A stretch of 64,000 nt of DNA from Sedimenticola sp. (GTDB lineage Bacteria > Pseudomonadota > Gammaproteobacteria > Chromatiales > Chromatiaceae). Position 1 is the first letter of the stretch; the number at the start of each line of letters is the position of its first letter. This document shows, one piece after another, positions 17,768 to 26,320 of the stretch. Where the stretch lies: positions 86,783 to 150,782 of the forward strand of contig PKUO01000033.1 of NCBI GenBank assembly GCA_002869585.1. The letters are read 5' to 3'. The notes below the pieces were generated by a model that did no database searches, was not told the DNA's origin, and worked only from the letters and a program-made list of their open reading frames with translations. A program made the translations under genes and the position numbers.

Positions 17768-18196
17768 TCAGGTGCTGATGTAATCGCGCAGGTACTTGAC
17801 CTCAACCGAGACATCCCTGAGCTTGGCCTTGACCAGATCGCCTATCGAGATCAGGCCAATGGCCTTGCCGCCGCGCATCACCGGGAGGTGGCGGAAGCGG
17901 TGTTCGGTCATCAGTGACATTGCCTCGTCCAGGGAGTAGTCGGGGCTGGCGACGATCAGATCACGGGTCATCACCTCATCGATCAGGGACCGCTCGATGA
18001 TTCCCTGGTTGGCGGTACAGTAACGCAGGATATCCCGTTCGGTGGCAATCCCGAGGAGCCGGCCGTCATCGGACTCGACCAGGATGGAGCCGACACGATG
18101 CTTGCACATGGTCTGCATCGCCTTGAGTACGGTGTCCGAGGCTCTGACGTAGATTAGATCCACAGGCCTGCTCTGTAATATCTCTTCAAGATTCAT
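17768..18196 (-). CDS. CBS-domain pair protein
   Basis: A 142-residue protein made of two CBS domains and nothing else: the first ends GRLLGIATERDILRY, the second GKAIGLISIGDLVKAKL, both the usual strand-helix closing motif. Such stand-alone pairs bind adenosine nucleotides and regulate a partner by contact; the partner is unknown. The frame extends upstream to 18370, but ATG 18196 follows an excellent site (CGAGGAGGATG) and gives MNLEEILQS. It diverges from the motA-like gene. Confidence 0.9.
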   Translation of the reverse strand: MNLEEILQSRPVDLIYVRASDTVLKAMQTMCKHRVGSILVESDDGRLLGIATERDILRYCTANQGIIERSLIDEVMTRDLIVASPDYSLDEAMSLMTEHRFRHLPVMRGGKAIGLISIGDLVKAKLRDVSVEVKYLRDYIST

Positions 18197-18379
18197 CTCT
18201 GCATCCTCCTCGCAGGGTGTAATACCTCGTGTATTCGTCAAGTATAGGCAGGAAAGCTGTTTTTTGTGGATGCCTATAATTATTAAGTAGAAACAATAGG
18301 TTATTCTGTCTATATTGAGTAGGGATGCCTTTTGCCGGGTTCGGTGAAGGGGTGTGCCGCTGAGAATCAAGGAGTTTGC

Positions 18380-19255
18380 ATGGCTGTTTTTGCAGTGCGA
18401 CCGGATATGAATACCTCAACCCTGATCGGTATATTGACCGGTGTTTTACTGATTCTGGCCTCGGTGTTTCTCTCGGCCGACGAGCCCGGACTCTTCCTCA
18501 ATCTGCCGGGAATGCTGATCGTCGTTGGCGGCACCATCGCCGCCATGTTCATCAGTTACCCGATGAAGGAACTGCGCAAGGTCTACCGCAGTTTCACCTT
18601 GATCTGGAAACACCATGAGCTGTCGGTGGACGACGAGATCGAGGAGATTGTGCGCGTCTCCATGCTGCTCGGTCGCGGACAGCTGTCCAAGGTTGAAGAT
18701 GAGCTGGCCAAGACCCACAATCCGTTTCTGCGCACCGGTGTGCAGCTGGTGATAGATCGCACCCTGCCCGAGGATATTGATGCCTTGTTGAAATGGCGCA
18801 TCTTCAAGCTGCGACGCAGCGAGCAGGCCGAGGCGCAGGTGTTTCGCAGCATTGCAAATTATGCACCGGCATTCGGCATGGCGGGTACCTTGCTGGGGCT
18901 GGTGAATATGCTCTACGCCATGGGCGATTCAAACTTTGAGATCATCGGCCGCAATCTCGGCATCGCCCTGACCACCACGCTCTATGGAATAGTCCTGGCC
19001 AATCTGTTTCTGCGCCCGATTGCCATCAAGCTGGAACGGCGCACCGAACAGCGGGTGATGCTGATGTACATGGTGCTGGAGGGTATCAATATGCTGGGGC
19101 AGAAGCGTACTCCCAGTTTCATCCGCGAGACGCTCAACTCCTTTGTCGCCCAGTACGAGGATGAGATACGTTCCCCCTCCTTGGAGCAGATTGAGGAGGA
19201 TGTCGATCGTAAAATCGGCAGCCGCGCCGGCAAGACAGAACCGGCCGAATCATGA
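18380..19255 (+). CDS. motA: Flagellar-type stator protein MotA/PomA
   Basis: A four-helix stator subunit of the MotA/PomA type, 291 residues from ATG 18380 (site AAGGAG); ATG 18407 (MNTSTLIGIL) is an alternative. Helices: 10-30, about 40-65, then a cytoplasmic loop, then PAFGMAGTLLGLVNMLYAM and LGIALTTTLYGIVLANLFL, which contain the conserved prolines and small-residue faces of the ion channel. The sequence resembles Vibrio PomA more than E. coli MotA. Its stop overlaps the motB start by 4 bases. No other flagellar gene is in the window, so it may serve a flagellum encoded elsewhere or another motor. Confidence 0.88.
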   Translation: MAVFAVRPDMNTSTLIGILTGVLLILASVFLSADEPGLFLNLPGMLIVVGGTIAAMFISYPMKELRKVYRSFTLIWKHHELSVDDEIEEIVRVSMLLGRGQLSKVEDELAKTHNPFLRTGVQLVIDRTLPEDIDALLKWRIFKLRRSEQAEAQVFRSIANYAPAFGMAGTLLGLVNMLYAMGDSNFEIIGRNLGIALTTTLYGIVLANLFLRPIAIKLERRTEQRVMLMYMVLEGINMLGQKRTPSFIRETLNSFVAQYEDEIRSPSLEQIEEDVDRKIGSRAGKTEPAES

Positions 19256-20046
19256 TCAGACGTACACTGATGCCGCCACCGACCTGGGAGGATGGCGACC
19301 GTCGCCAGGACCCGGATCGCGATGCCTGGCTGCTGATCTACCTCGATGTGTTTACCCTGATGCTGAGCGTCTTTGTGATGCTGCTCTCCTACACCACCTT
19401 TTCACCGGAGAAATTTAAGGCCCTTACCCAGGCGCTTTCCAGTCAGCCGCTGGAGGCCGCGCAACAGGCTGAATCGGTCATTGCCGAACCGATTGAGTTG
19501 AAGGCCCAGGAGCCAGCGGCCGTCGAGGTTCCTGCACCTCTGAGCGAAGAGGGTGAGAAGGAGACGGTGGCGGTTATTGAAAAACCGGCTGAGGCCGCCA
19601 CCGAACAGCTGCGCGATGAATTCCAGAGGGCGCTGCTGAATCAGCAACTGGAGGATCAGGTTGAGGTGACCATTGAGTCGAACCGGGTCAATCTGCAGAT
19701 CCGCGAGAGCATCCTGTTTGATCTGGGACAGGCGGATCTGAGTCCCGGCGGTGAGGGGGTGTTGGCGCGGCTGGTGGCGCTGCTCAATTCCGGTGCCAAC
19801 AATGTCTCGGTCGAGGGGCACACCGATCCGACCCCGATCAGTAACCAGCGCTTCCCTTCCAACTGGGAACTGTCCACGCAACGCGCCACGAGGGTGTTGA
19901 GATTCCTGGCGGCCCAGGGGGTTCCGGCTGAGCGCATGCGTGCGATCGGCTATGCCGATACGCGCCCGATTGCCGATAACACCACGCCCGAGGGGCGGGC
20001 CAGAAACCGGCGGGTTTCCCTGGTGGTGCATCTGTTGGAAGAGTAG
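19252..20046 (+). CDS. motB: Stator protein MotB with OmpA peptidoglycan-binding domain
   Basis: The partner of MotA, 264 residues. One N-terminal transmembrane helix (LLIYLDVFTLMLSVFVMLLS) carries the ion-binding Asp32. After a long charged linker the OmpA/MotB domain has VSVEGHTDPTPISN and the closing GRARNRRVSLVVHL, which hold peptidoglycan. ATG 19252 overlaps the motA stop (ATGA), implying coupled translation and equal amounts. The linker is Glu/Ala-rich. A strong terminator follows 13 bases later. Confidence 0.88.
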   Translation: MIRRTLMPPPTWEDGDRRQDPDRDAWLLIYLDVFTLMLSVFVMLLSYTTFSPEKFKALTQALSSQPLEAAQQAESVIAEPIELKAQEPAAVEVPAPLSEEGEKETVAVIEKPAEAATEQLRDEFQRALLNQQLEDQVEVTIESNRVNLQIRESILFDLGQADLSPGGEGVLARLVALLNSGANNVSVEGHTDPTPISNQRFPSNWELSTQRATRVLRFLAAQGVPAERMRAIGYADTRPIADNTTPEGRARNRRVSLVVHLLEE

Positions 20047-20058
20047 GGCGGGAATGCA

Positions 20059-20092
20059 AAGGCCCGGACTCGATGTTTCGAGTCCGGGCCTT
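20059..20092. terminator. Strong bidirectional terminator between motB and the TonB receptor
   Basis: A perfect 15-base inverted repeat (AAGGCCCGGACTCGA, loop TGTT, TCGAGTCCGGGCCTT) between two convergent genes. The following T tract is short (TTGGTT). Confidence 0.75.
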
Positions 20093-20120
20093 GGTTCATA
20101 CAGGCTTTCCGGTGGCTTAC

Positions 20121-22121
20121 TTAAAAGCTGTAGGTGGCGTTGACATAGAAGTAACGGCCCGGCTCGTTCATCAACATGATGTCGCTGCCAGCCGCGAGCA
20201 GGGTCAGATCCCGATAGGTGTTGGATACCGCGTAGGTGCGGTCGAACAGGTTGTCCACGCCGGCGGTGATGCCGAAATTGTCGGTCACTGCATGATCGAG
20301 TTTCAGGTTGACCACGGCATAGCCGTCGATCTCCTGCTCGCCATTGTCACCATCGAAATCATCCCAGCTGTTGGCCGCGATCAGTTCAATGCGTGCGCTG
20401 CTCTTGGGCGCATAGTCATAGTTAAGCGCCAGATTGGCCTTTACGGGTGGAATTTCGGCCAGATCCCGGTCGGTTTGTCCCGCCAGTGCCTCATCCTTCT
20501 TGCCGCGTTGACCGGCCAGGCCGAAATCGAGATAGAGCTCGTCGGTCATGAAGTAAGAGCCGGAGACCTCCACGCCATAGATGGTTGCATCGATATTTTC
20601 GAAGGCATTACCCATCATCGCCTTGCTGGCGTTGTAATAGATGTAGTCGCTCAGCCAGCTGTGGAACAGCTTGGTCTTCAGGGTGAGATTCTCGTAGTTC
20701 TTCTCAACGCCCAGATCGATCTCCACATTGGTCGTCTGGTCGAGGGTTGGTGTTCCGATCAGGACACCGCTGCTGCTCTTGAAGTAGAGCTCCCTGGCGT
20801 CAGGCACACGGGAGGCCTTGCCGATGCCGCCAAAAAACTTGGTGCTGTCATCGGTGCGGTAACTGCCGAAGGCGAAGGCGCTGAGGGCGATGTAATCATT
20901 TGACGCCAGTCCGGAGATGCTGGATGGGTCGATCGAGGTGTCGTCATAGCGCATCCCGGCTTTCAGGCTGAGGTCGCCAAAGTCCTTGTTCAGCTCGGCG
21001 AACATGGCCCGGTTCTTGGTATCGACATCGTCGATGCTCTTATTGCCGGTGATCATGGCCATCGTGCCTTCGCCGGTATAGGTGCCGTTCCAGTTACGCT
21101 TGCTGGTATCCAGGCCGATGATCATCTCGGTGGTGCTGTCCAGATCGAAGGCATTTTTGATCTTCAGCCCCTGCATGCGGGTGTCCAGCTGGCTGACCAC
21201 CTCGTTGACAGAGTCTGGACCCGATGAGTTGCGATAAAAGGTGGACATCGGGTGATCGACGCTGGAGTCGTAGTACTGAACATTCAGTTCCTTGGAAAAG
21301 GCACCGATGTTGCGAACCGCATAGTCCAGGCTGAAGATGTCGGAATCGTCGTACAGGGCATCCATCTTGCTCGACGGGTAGAGTATGTCGTCGCTTCGGT
21401 TGGCGGTGAAGCTCAGTTTAAGCGCCTGGTTCTCCGAGAAGTCGAAATAGAGCTTGCCCATGAAGGTTTTCTTGTCATAGGCATCCATGTCGGCGTACTG
21501 ATCCTTGTAGTGGACCGGGGTCATGGTCGGCGCGAAATTGGCGATCTGCTCGGCAAAGGTGTTGCCGTCGCCGTCTTCATACTGCTCGCTGCTCTCTTTC
21601 GATGCGCTGAGCAGAAATCTGACGGCCTGGTTGCCGCCGCTCAGGGTGGCCCCTGCCTTGCGATAGCCCCAGCTGCCGGCGTTCAGGTTGACTTCACCGT
21701 TGAGTCCTTCGGATGGCTCCTGGGTGGTGATCTTTACCGCTCCGCTAAGGGTGCCAAAGTTCTGCACATCGTAGGGTCCCTCGGTAATCTCGATATCCTG
21801 GATATTGTTGGTCAGGATGTGCGAGGTGGGCGGGTCCATGCGGTTCGGGCAGGCGCCGTAAATCTTCGCGTCATCCACCAGGATGTTGATGTTGTCCTTT
21901 TTCTGGCCACGCAGGATGATGTCGTTGGCGATACCACTGCGACGGACCAGGGAGACGCCGGGGACCTTCTTGATCAGGGCCTCGGCCAGGTCGGCGGATT
22001 TCACCTCTTCACCGCTGACGTCGCTGAGTTTGGTGCTCTCAACGGTGATCGACGGGATGTCAATCTCTGCGGCCTGCAATTCGGCAGCGCAGAACAGTAA
22101 CAGACAGGCTGTTTTCTTCAT
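20121..22121 (-). CDS. oprC: TonB-dependent outer membrane receptor, OprC/NosA-like copper receptor
   Basis: A 666-residue outer membrane receptor: signal peptide (LLLFCAAELQAA), plug domain (LAEALIKKVPGVSLVRRSG, NDIILRGQKKDNINILVDD) and a beta-barrel ending in the outer-membrane Phe signature (YFYVNATYSF). The plug carries YGACPNRMDPPTS with Cys91-x3-Met95, and the barrel has DHPMSTF with His290-x-Met292. OprC of Pseudomonas binds copper through just such a CxxxM-HxM site, so copper uptake is a well-supported inference. It is transcribed alone, with an inverted repeat about 40 bases upstream that could be an operator. No TonB or ExbBD genes are nearby. Confidence 0.87.
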   Translation of the reverse strand: MKKTACLLLFCAAELQAAEIDIPSITVESTKLSDVSGEEVKSADLAEALIKKVPGVSLVRRSGIANDIILRGQKKDNINILVDDAKIYGACPNRMDPPTSHILTNNIQDIEITEGPYDVQNFGTLSGAVKITTQEPSEGLNGEVNLNAGSWGYRKAGATLSGGNQAVRFLLSASKESSEQYEDGDGNTFAEQIANFAPTMTPVHYKDQYADMDAYDKKTFMGKLYFDFSENQALKLSFTANRSDDILYPSSKMDALYDDSDIFSLDYAVRNIGAFSKELNVQYYDSSVDHPMSTFYRNSSGPDSVNEVVSQLDTRMQGLKIKNAFDLDSTTEMIIGLDTSKRNWNGTYTGEGTMAMITGNKSIDDVDTKNRAMFAELNKDFGDLSLKAGMRYDDTSIDPSSISGLASNDYIALSAFAFGSYRTDDSTKFFGGIGKASRVPDARELYFKSSSGVLIGTPTLDQTTNVEIDLGVEKNYENLTLKTKLFHSWLSDYIYYNASKAMMGNAFENIDATIYGVEVSGSYFMTDELYLDFGLAGQRGKKDEALAGQTDRDLAEIPPVKANLALNYDYAPKSSARIELIAANSWDDFDGDNGEQEIDGYAVVNLKLDHAVTDNFGITAGVDNLFDRTYAVSNTYRDLTLLAAGSDIMLMNEPGRYFYVNATYSF

Positions 22122-22432
22122 GATTTCACGGCTCCTAGTTTTAACTCGATTCGGTATTTACCACCTGATAAATCACAGGTGCTGCATTGCGTATGAATCT
22201 TTGATGCGCCATTTTAAAGGCTATCGGTTGACGGGAGCGGCGACGTTTGGATCTGACTGGCCGATTTTGGACCGGAGGGGAGATTTCGCCTGTTTGTTAT
22301 GAGATTTCACCTTGAGGGTGTGTCATATCCCGCATAATTTCTTGCTTTATCCTGCCGACCAGGCTGTTATCTGAAAAATTGCGGGTTACCACACTATTTT
22401 TAGCTGGGCTTTTCATAAGGTGTTCGGCAAGA
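22122..22432. other. Intergenic region upstream of oprC
   Basis: This 311-base gap holds the leader of the TonB receptor (minus strand) and the 3' side of the PEP-mutase-family gene. Apart from the inverted repeat at 22162-22181 I see no gene, tRNA or clear terminator. Confidence 0.5.
22162..22181. promoter_or_regulatory. Possible operator upstream of oprC
   Basis: CACCTG-8 bases-CAGGTG is a perfect 6-base inverted repeat about 40 bases before the receptor start, where a dimeric repressor or activator could bind. It is not a recognisable Fur box or CueR site. Confidence 0.35.
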
Positions 22433-23299
22433 TCAACGGTTTCGGGGATAGCTCTCCAGCAGACGATCATACTCATCGAATCCTACTGTCTGGCGCAGTT
22501 CGGCAAAGTCGAGCATCTGTTCCGGGGTCTTTCCTTCTTGCAGGTTCTGCAGGGCCGTGCGCATGGCATGCGCAGCGGCGCTGATCAGGGTCAGCGGATA
22601 GGCGGCAATCTTGTAACCGATATCCTCCAACTCGGACGGGGAGAGTATCGGGGTGTCGCCCTGCTCGACCATGTTGGCCATTTTGTATCCTGGCGTTTGC
22701 CTGCAGAACTGTTCCATTTCCTGACGGTCATGGGGCGCTTCAAGAAAGATGATATCCGCCCCGAGATCGGCAAACGCCTGGCAGCGCCAGAGCGCCTCCT
22801 TCATGCCGTGGCTGTGGCGCGCATCGGTGCGGGCCATGACGAGAATATCGCTGCCGGCATCGCGTTCATCCACTGCCGCCCTTATCCGCGTCAGGGCCTG
22901 ATCGCGGTCAACAATACTTTTTCCGCGGGTGTGTCCGCAGCGTTTCGGCGCCTCCTGATCCTCAATCATGGCGCAGGCGAAACCGGCAGCGGCATAGCCA
23001 CGAATGGTGCGTCGGATATTGACGGCATTGCCATATCCGGTATCGGCATCGCCGATCACCGGGATAGTTACAGCAGAGCAGATGTTTCTGCCCTGGTCCA
23101 GCATCTCGCCATAGGAGATCAGCCCGGTATCGGGGAGTCCCAGGCGTGCGGCGGAGACGGCGAAGCCACTCATGAAGGTCAGGGGGAAGCCGGCCTGCTC
23201 GATCAGTTTGGCGCTGAAGGCATCGAAGCAGCAGGGCATGGTGATGATGCCGGGGCGGGCCAGCAGTTCACGGAGTTTTTTGGCCGGGGAGTCGGGCAT
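22433..23299 (-). CDS. Isocitrate lyase / PEP mutase family enzyme
   Basis: A TIM-barrel enzyme of 288 residues in the superfamily of methylisocitrate lyase, oxaloacetate decarboxylase and carboxyphosphonoenolpyruvate mutase. PVIGDADTGYGNAVNIRRT (Mg-binding Asp), CAMIEDQEAPKRCGHTRGK (the KRCGH catalytic loop) and VMARTDARHSHGMKEAL are clear. The KRCGH loop favours a C-C lyase or decarboxylase over a mutase. It sits close to the propionate operon but on the opposite strand, without methylcitrate synthase, so calling it PrpB is not justified. ATG 23299 (MPDSPAKKLRELL), with GGGAAA upstream, is preferred over ATG 23338. Confidence 0.82.
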   Translation of the reverse strand: MPDSPAKKLRELLARPGIITMPCCFDAFSAKLIEQAGFPLTFMSGFAVSAARLGLPDTGLISYGEMLDQGRNICSAVTIPVIGDADTGYGNAVNIRRTIRGYAAAGFACAMIEDQEAPKRCGHTRGKSIVDRDQALTRIRAAVDERDAGSDILVMARTDARHSHGMKEALWRCQAFADLGADIIFLEAPHDRQEMEQFCRQTPGYKMANMVEQGDTPILSPSELEDIGYKIAAYPLTLISAAAHAMRTALQNLQEGKTPEQMLDFAELRQTVGFDEYDRLLESYPRNR

Positions 23300-23415
23300 G
23301 GGTATTTCCCTTGGGGGTGCATTGTGATGAGATTGCATTTATACCGTCTAACGCCTGCTGTGATCCAGGACTAACCGGTTCAGACACTTTGGTTATTATC
23401 GGACAGGGAGTTGCG

Positions 23416-23889
23416 ATGTCGAAATCCGAAAAAGGTGGCGCCCTGGGCGAACAGCTGGGCGATGCGGCCGAGAACTATTTCAAACAGGGGCTGTGCTGTT
23501 CAGAGGCGATGCTCAAAGCGGCGGTGGATGTCTATGCGCCCGAACAGGGAGACCAGGTGGTGCGATTCGCCAGTGCGCTCTGTGGTGGGATGGGGAACAA
23601 CAAGGCTACCTGCGGGGTGTTTACCGGCGGTGCGCTGGCCCTGTCGCTGTTCACTGATGGCGCGGTTGGCAAGCAGCGCGATACCCGGATAAAGCCGGCG
23701 TCTGCGGACTTTCAGGAGCGCCTGGCGGCGGAAGTCGGAGGGCATGTCTGCGAGGAACTGCTGTCCAACATGGGCATGCTGAACTGGAACAAGCGTATGT
23801 GCCGGCTGCTGACGCGGCACGGCGCGGAGGTTCTCGCCGAGGTTATTGATCAGTATCATTTATCTCCAGATAAAAATCCTTCTAAATGA
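23416..23889 (+). CDS. C_GCAxxG_C_C family redox-type protein
   Basis: A 157-residue protein of the C_GCAxxG_C_C family (a Cys-rich helical family often near redox enzymes, function unknown). The pattern is spread over LCCSEAML, ALCGGMGNNKATCGVFTGG, GGHVCEELL and KRMCRLLTRHG, giving the usual Cys set. No signal peptide or membrane helix. ATG 23416 behind ACAGGGAG is preferred over upstream starts in the frame. It diverges from the PEP-mutase-family gene and lies upstream of the propionate operon with about 330 bases between. Confidence 0.8.
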   Translation: MSKSEKGGALGEQLGDAAENYFKQGLCCSEAMLKAAVDVYAPEQGDQVVRFASALCGGMGNNKATCGVFTGGALALSLFTDGAVGKQRDTRIKPASADFQERLAAEVGGHVCEELLSNMGMLNWNKRMCRLLTRHGAEVLAEVIDQYHLSPDKNPSK

Positions 23890-24218
23890 GCTCTCCCTGA
23901 GCGGGGTGCAGGTGTTTTGGTTTTCTATGCCGGGTTGTCGCCGAAAGTGGCTATAGTTATAGGTTGCCGGCGTTCAATCCCGACTGTTTCGCTTTGCATT
24001 CCCGGACCTAAAAAGTAAATAAATTAGCAAATATTAGGGATTTCCAGAACATATTCTGTTTTCTGACAAAATATCCTTTAAAAATAGATAGTAACAGTGA
24101 TTTTTGTGCTTTACGAAGTTGTCATTATTGGGTAACAATTGAAAGACTTTGCAATTGGCCTCGAATAAATCAGCGTTTTCGGGGGCAGGTCATAACCGCC
24201 AACTGTGGAAGAATAACG
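23890..24218. other. AT-rich leader region upstream of prpE
   Basis: A 329-base gap with AT-rich sequence (for example 24007-24075) unlike the flanking genes. It should hold the promoter of the propionate operon, but I find neither a convincing sigma-70 pair nor a sigma-54 -24/-12 element. No gene or RNA was recognised. Confidence 0.4.
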
Positions 24219-26114
24219 ATGAATTACAAAGACACCTATGCACGTTCAATGGATGATCCGGAAGGTTTCTGGGGCGATGCCGCCGCCGATATCGATTGGT
24301 ACAAGCCCTGGGATAAAGTGCTGGATAGCTCCAACAAGCCCTTCTATCGCTGGTTCAGCGGTGGTGAGTTGAACACCTGTTACAACGCCATTGACCGGCA
24401 TGTGCTCAACGGTCGCGGTGATCAGTTGGCGCTCATCCACGACAGCCCGGTCACCGACAGCCAGACCAGGTACACCTACAGCGAACTCCTTGATGCCGTG
24501 GCGAAATTCGCCGGTGTTCTGGCCGAGCAAGGGGTGGTGAAGGGTGACCGTGTCATCGTCTACATGCCCATGATTCCCGAGGCGGCGATCGCCATGTTGG
24601 CCTGTGCCCGCCTGGGCGCCATCCATTCCGTGGTGTTTGGCGGCTTTGCCGCAAAAGAGCTGGCGACCCGTATCAACGACGCCAAACCTAAAGTAATGGT
24701 CAGCGCCTCCTGCGGTATCGAAGGCAAGCGGGTAATCGAATACAAGCCCCTGCTGGATGAGGCGATCGAACTGTCCGAACACAAGCCGGACAAGAGCGTG
24801 ATCTTTCAGCGTCCCCAGGCTACCGCCGCGATGCAGGAGGGGCGCGATGTGGATTGGGCCTCCGCCGCCCAATCTGCCGCCGCTGCCGACTGCGTGCCGG
24901 TGGCGGCAACCGATCCGCTCTATATCCTCTACACCTCGGGCACCACCGGCGTGCCGAAAGGGGTGGTGCGCGATAACGGCGGACATGCTGTCGCCATGAA
25001 GTGGAGCATGAAGAACATCTACAACGTCGATCCCGGCGATGTCTTCTGGGCGGCCTCGGATGTCGGCTGGGTAGTGGGCCACTCCTATATCGTCTATGCC
25101 CCGCTGCTGCATGGCTGCACCACCATCATGTTCGAAGGCAAACCTGTGGGTACGCCTGACCCCGGCGCTTTCTGGCGGGTCATCTCCGAGCACGGGGTGA
25201 GCGTGATGTTCACCGCGCCCACGGCCTTCCGCGCCATCAAGCGCGAGGACCCGGAGGCGGAGTATCTGAAGAAATACGACATGTCGAAATTCAAGGCCCT
25301 GTTTCTGGCGGGTGAGCGTTGTGACCCGGACACCCTGGCCTGGGCGCAGAACACCCTCAAGGTGCCGGTCATCGACCACTGGTGGCAGACCGAAACCGGC
25401 TGGGGAATCGCGGCCAACTGCATGGGTATCGAAGAGCTGCCGGTCAAACCCGGATCGCCCACCTGCGCGGTGCCCGGCTATGACGTCCAGATCCTTGATG
25501 AAAATGGCAACGAAGAGACACCCGGTCAAATCGGGCGGATCATGATCAAGCTGCCCATGCCGCCCGGCTGTCTGCCGACCCTGTGGCAGAACGATGATCG
25601 CTATGTGGATTCCTATCTCAGCGCCCAGAAGGGCTACTACCTGACCGGCGATGCCGGTTACAAGGATGAGGACGGCTATCTGTGGATCATGAGCCGCATT
25701 GACGACATCATCAATGTCGCCGGCCATCGCCTCTCCACCGGCGGTATGGAAGAGGTGCTTTCATCCCATCCGGATGTGGCTGAGTGCGGGGTTATCGGCG
25801 CTGCCGATCAGCTCAAGGGCGAACTGCCAGTTGGTCTGGTGGTGCTCAAGGCCGGGGTCAATCGTGACGATGACGAAATCGTCGCTGAACTGGTGTCGTT
25901 GGTGCGTCAGAAAATCGGCCCCGTCGCCGCCTTCAAGAAGGTGGTGGTGGTGGATCGCCTGCCGAAGACACGCTCCGGCAAGATCCTGCGCGGCACCATG
26001 AAGAAGATCGCCGACGGCGAGGCCTACAATATGCCCGCCACTATCGATGACCCGACTATTCTCGATGAGATCACCGAGGCTCTGTTGCGCATCGGTTACG
26101 CCCAGAAACATTGA
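24219..26114 (+). CDS. prpE: Propionate-CoA ligase PrpE
   Basis: An AMP-forming acyl-CoA synthetase of 631 residues, activating propionate to propionyl-CoA. Motifs: LYILYTSGTTGVPKGVVRD (ATP loop), WWQTETGWGI (A5), YYLTGDAGYKDEDGYLWIMSRIDD (hinge) and the C-terminal PKTRSGKILRG with the Lys that is acetylated in this family. The N-terminus (YARSMDDPEGFWGDAAADIDW) and overall length favour PrpE over acetyl-CoA synthetase, and the following genes support this. It is first in the eight-gene propionate cluster. Confidence 0.92.
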   Translation: MNYKDTYARSMDDPEGFWGDAAADIDWYKPWDKVLDSSNKPFYRWFSGGELNTCYNAIDRHVLNGRGDQLALIHDSPVTDSQTRYTYSELLDAVAKFAGVLAEQGVVKGDRVIVYMPMIPEAAIAMLACARLGAIHSVVFGGFAAKELATRINDAKPKVMVSASCGIEGKRVIEYKPLLDEAIELSEHKPDKSVIFQRPQATAAMQEGRDVDWASAAQSAAAADCVPVAATDPLYILYTSGTTGVPKGVVRDNGGHAVAMKWSMKNIYNVDPGDVFWAASDVGWVVGHSYIVYAPLLHGCTTIMFEGKPVGTPDPGAFWRVISEHGVSVMFTAPTAFRAIKREDPEAEYLKKYDMSKFKALFLAGERCDPDTLAWAQNTLKVPVIDHWWQTETGWGIAANCMGIEELPVKPGSPTCAVPGYDVQILDENGNEETPGQIGRIMIKLPMPPGCLPTLWQNDDRYVDSYLSAQKGYYLTGDAGYKDEDGYLWIMSRIDDIINVAGHRLSTGGMEEVLSSHPDVAECGVIGAADQLKGELPVGLVVLKAGVNRDDDEIVAELVSLVRQKIGPVAAFKKVVVVDRLPKTRSGKILRGTMKKIADGEAYNMPATIDDPTILDEITEALLRIGYAQKH

Positions 26115-26180
26115 TCTTCAGTCGCAAGGAATCAAACCTCTGGCTTCCGGTTAGCTGAATTACTGACGGCAGGATGCTTT

Positions 26181-26231
26181 TGTAGGAGCGGGTTTATCCG
26201 CGAATGTCGCGGCTGAAGCCGCTCCTACTGG
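26181..26231. repeat. REP-like palindromic element
   Basis: GTAGGAGCGG ... CCGCTCCTAC with inner TCGCGGCTGAAGCCG resembles the REP sequences common in Pseudomonas and other gammaproteobacteria. It lies in the prpE-mcm gap and may stabilise mRNA or attenuate read-through. Confidence 0.75.
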
Positions 26232-26320
26232 GGTTTTCCAAGCCGGGTTTAATACATAACCGGTACAGGGGCAACTAAGAGTCCTGGCAGGTAGCGCCTG
26301 CCGTTCAGGAGTGATTTACC

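Noticed and set aside
22433..23299. PrpB (methylisocitrate lyase) for the PEP-mutase-family enzyme
   Set aside because: There is no methylcitrate synthase or dehydratase nearby, and the window uses the methylmalonyl-CoA route; the superfamily has several other activities.
24246..25727. A 493-codon minus-strand frame inside prpE, and similar frames in mcm (26780-27790) and pccA (30720-31889)
   Set aside because: Each mirrors a well-recognised gene on the other strand; the protein sequences are His/Arg/Gly-rich and unlike real proteins.
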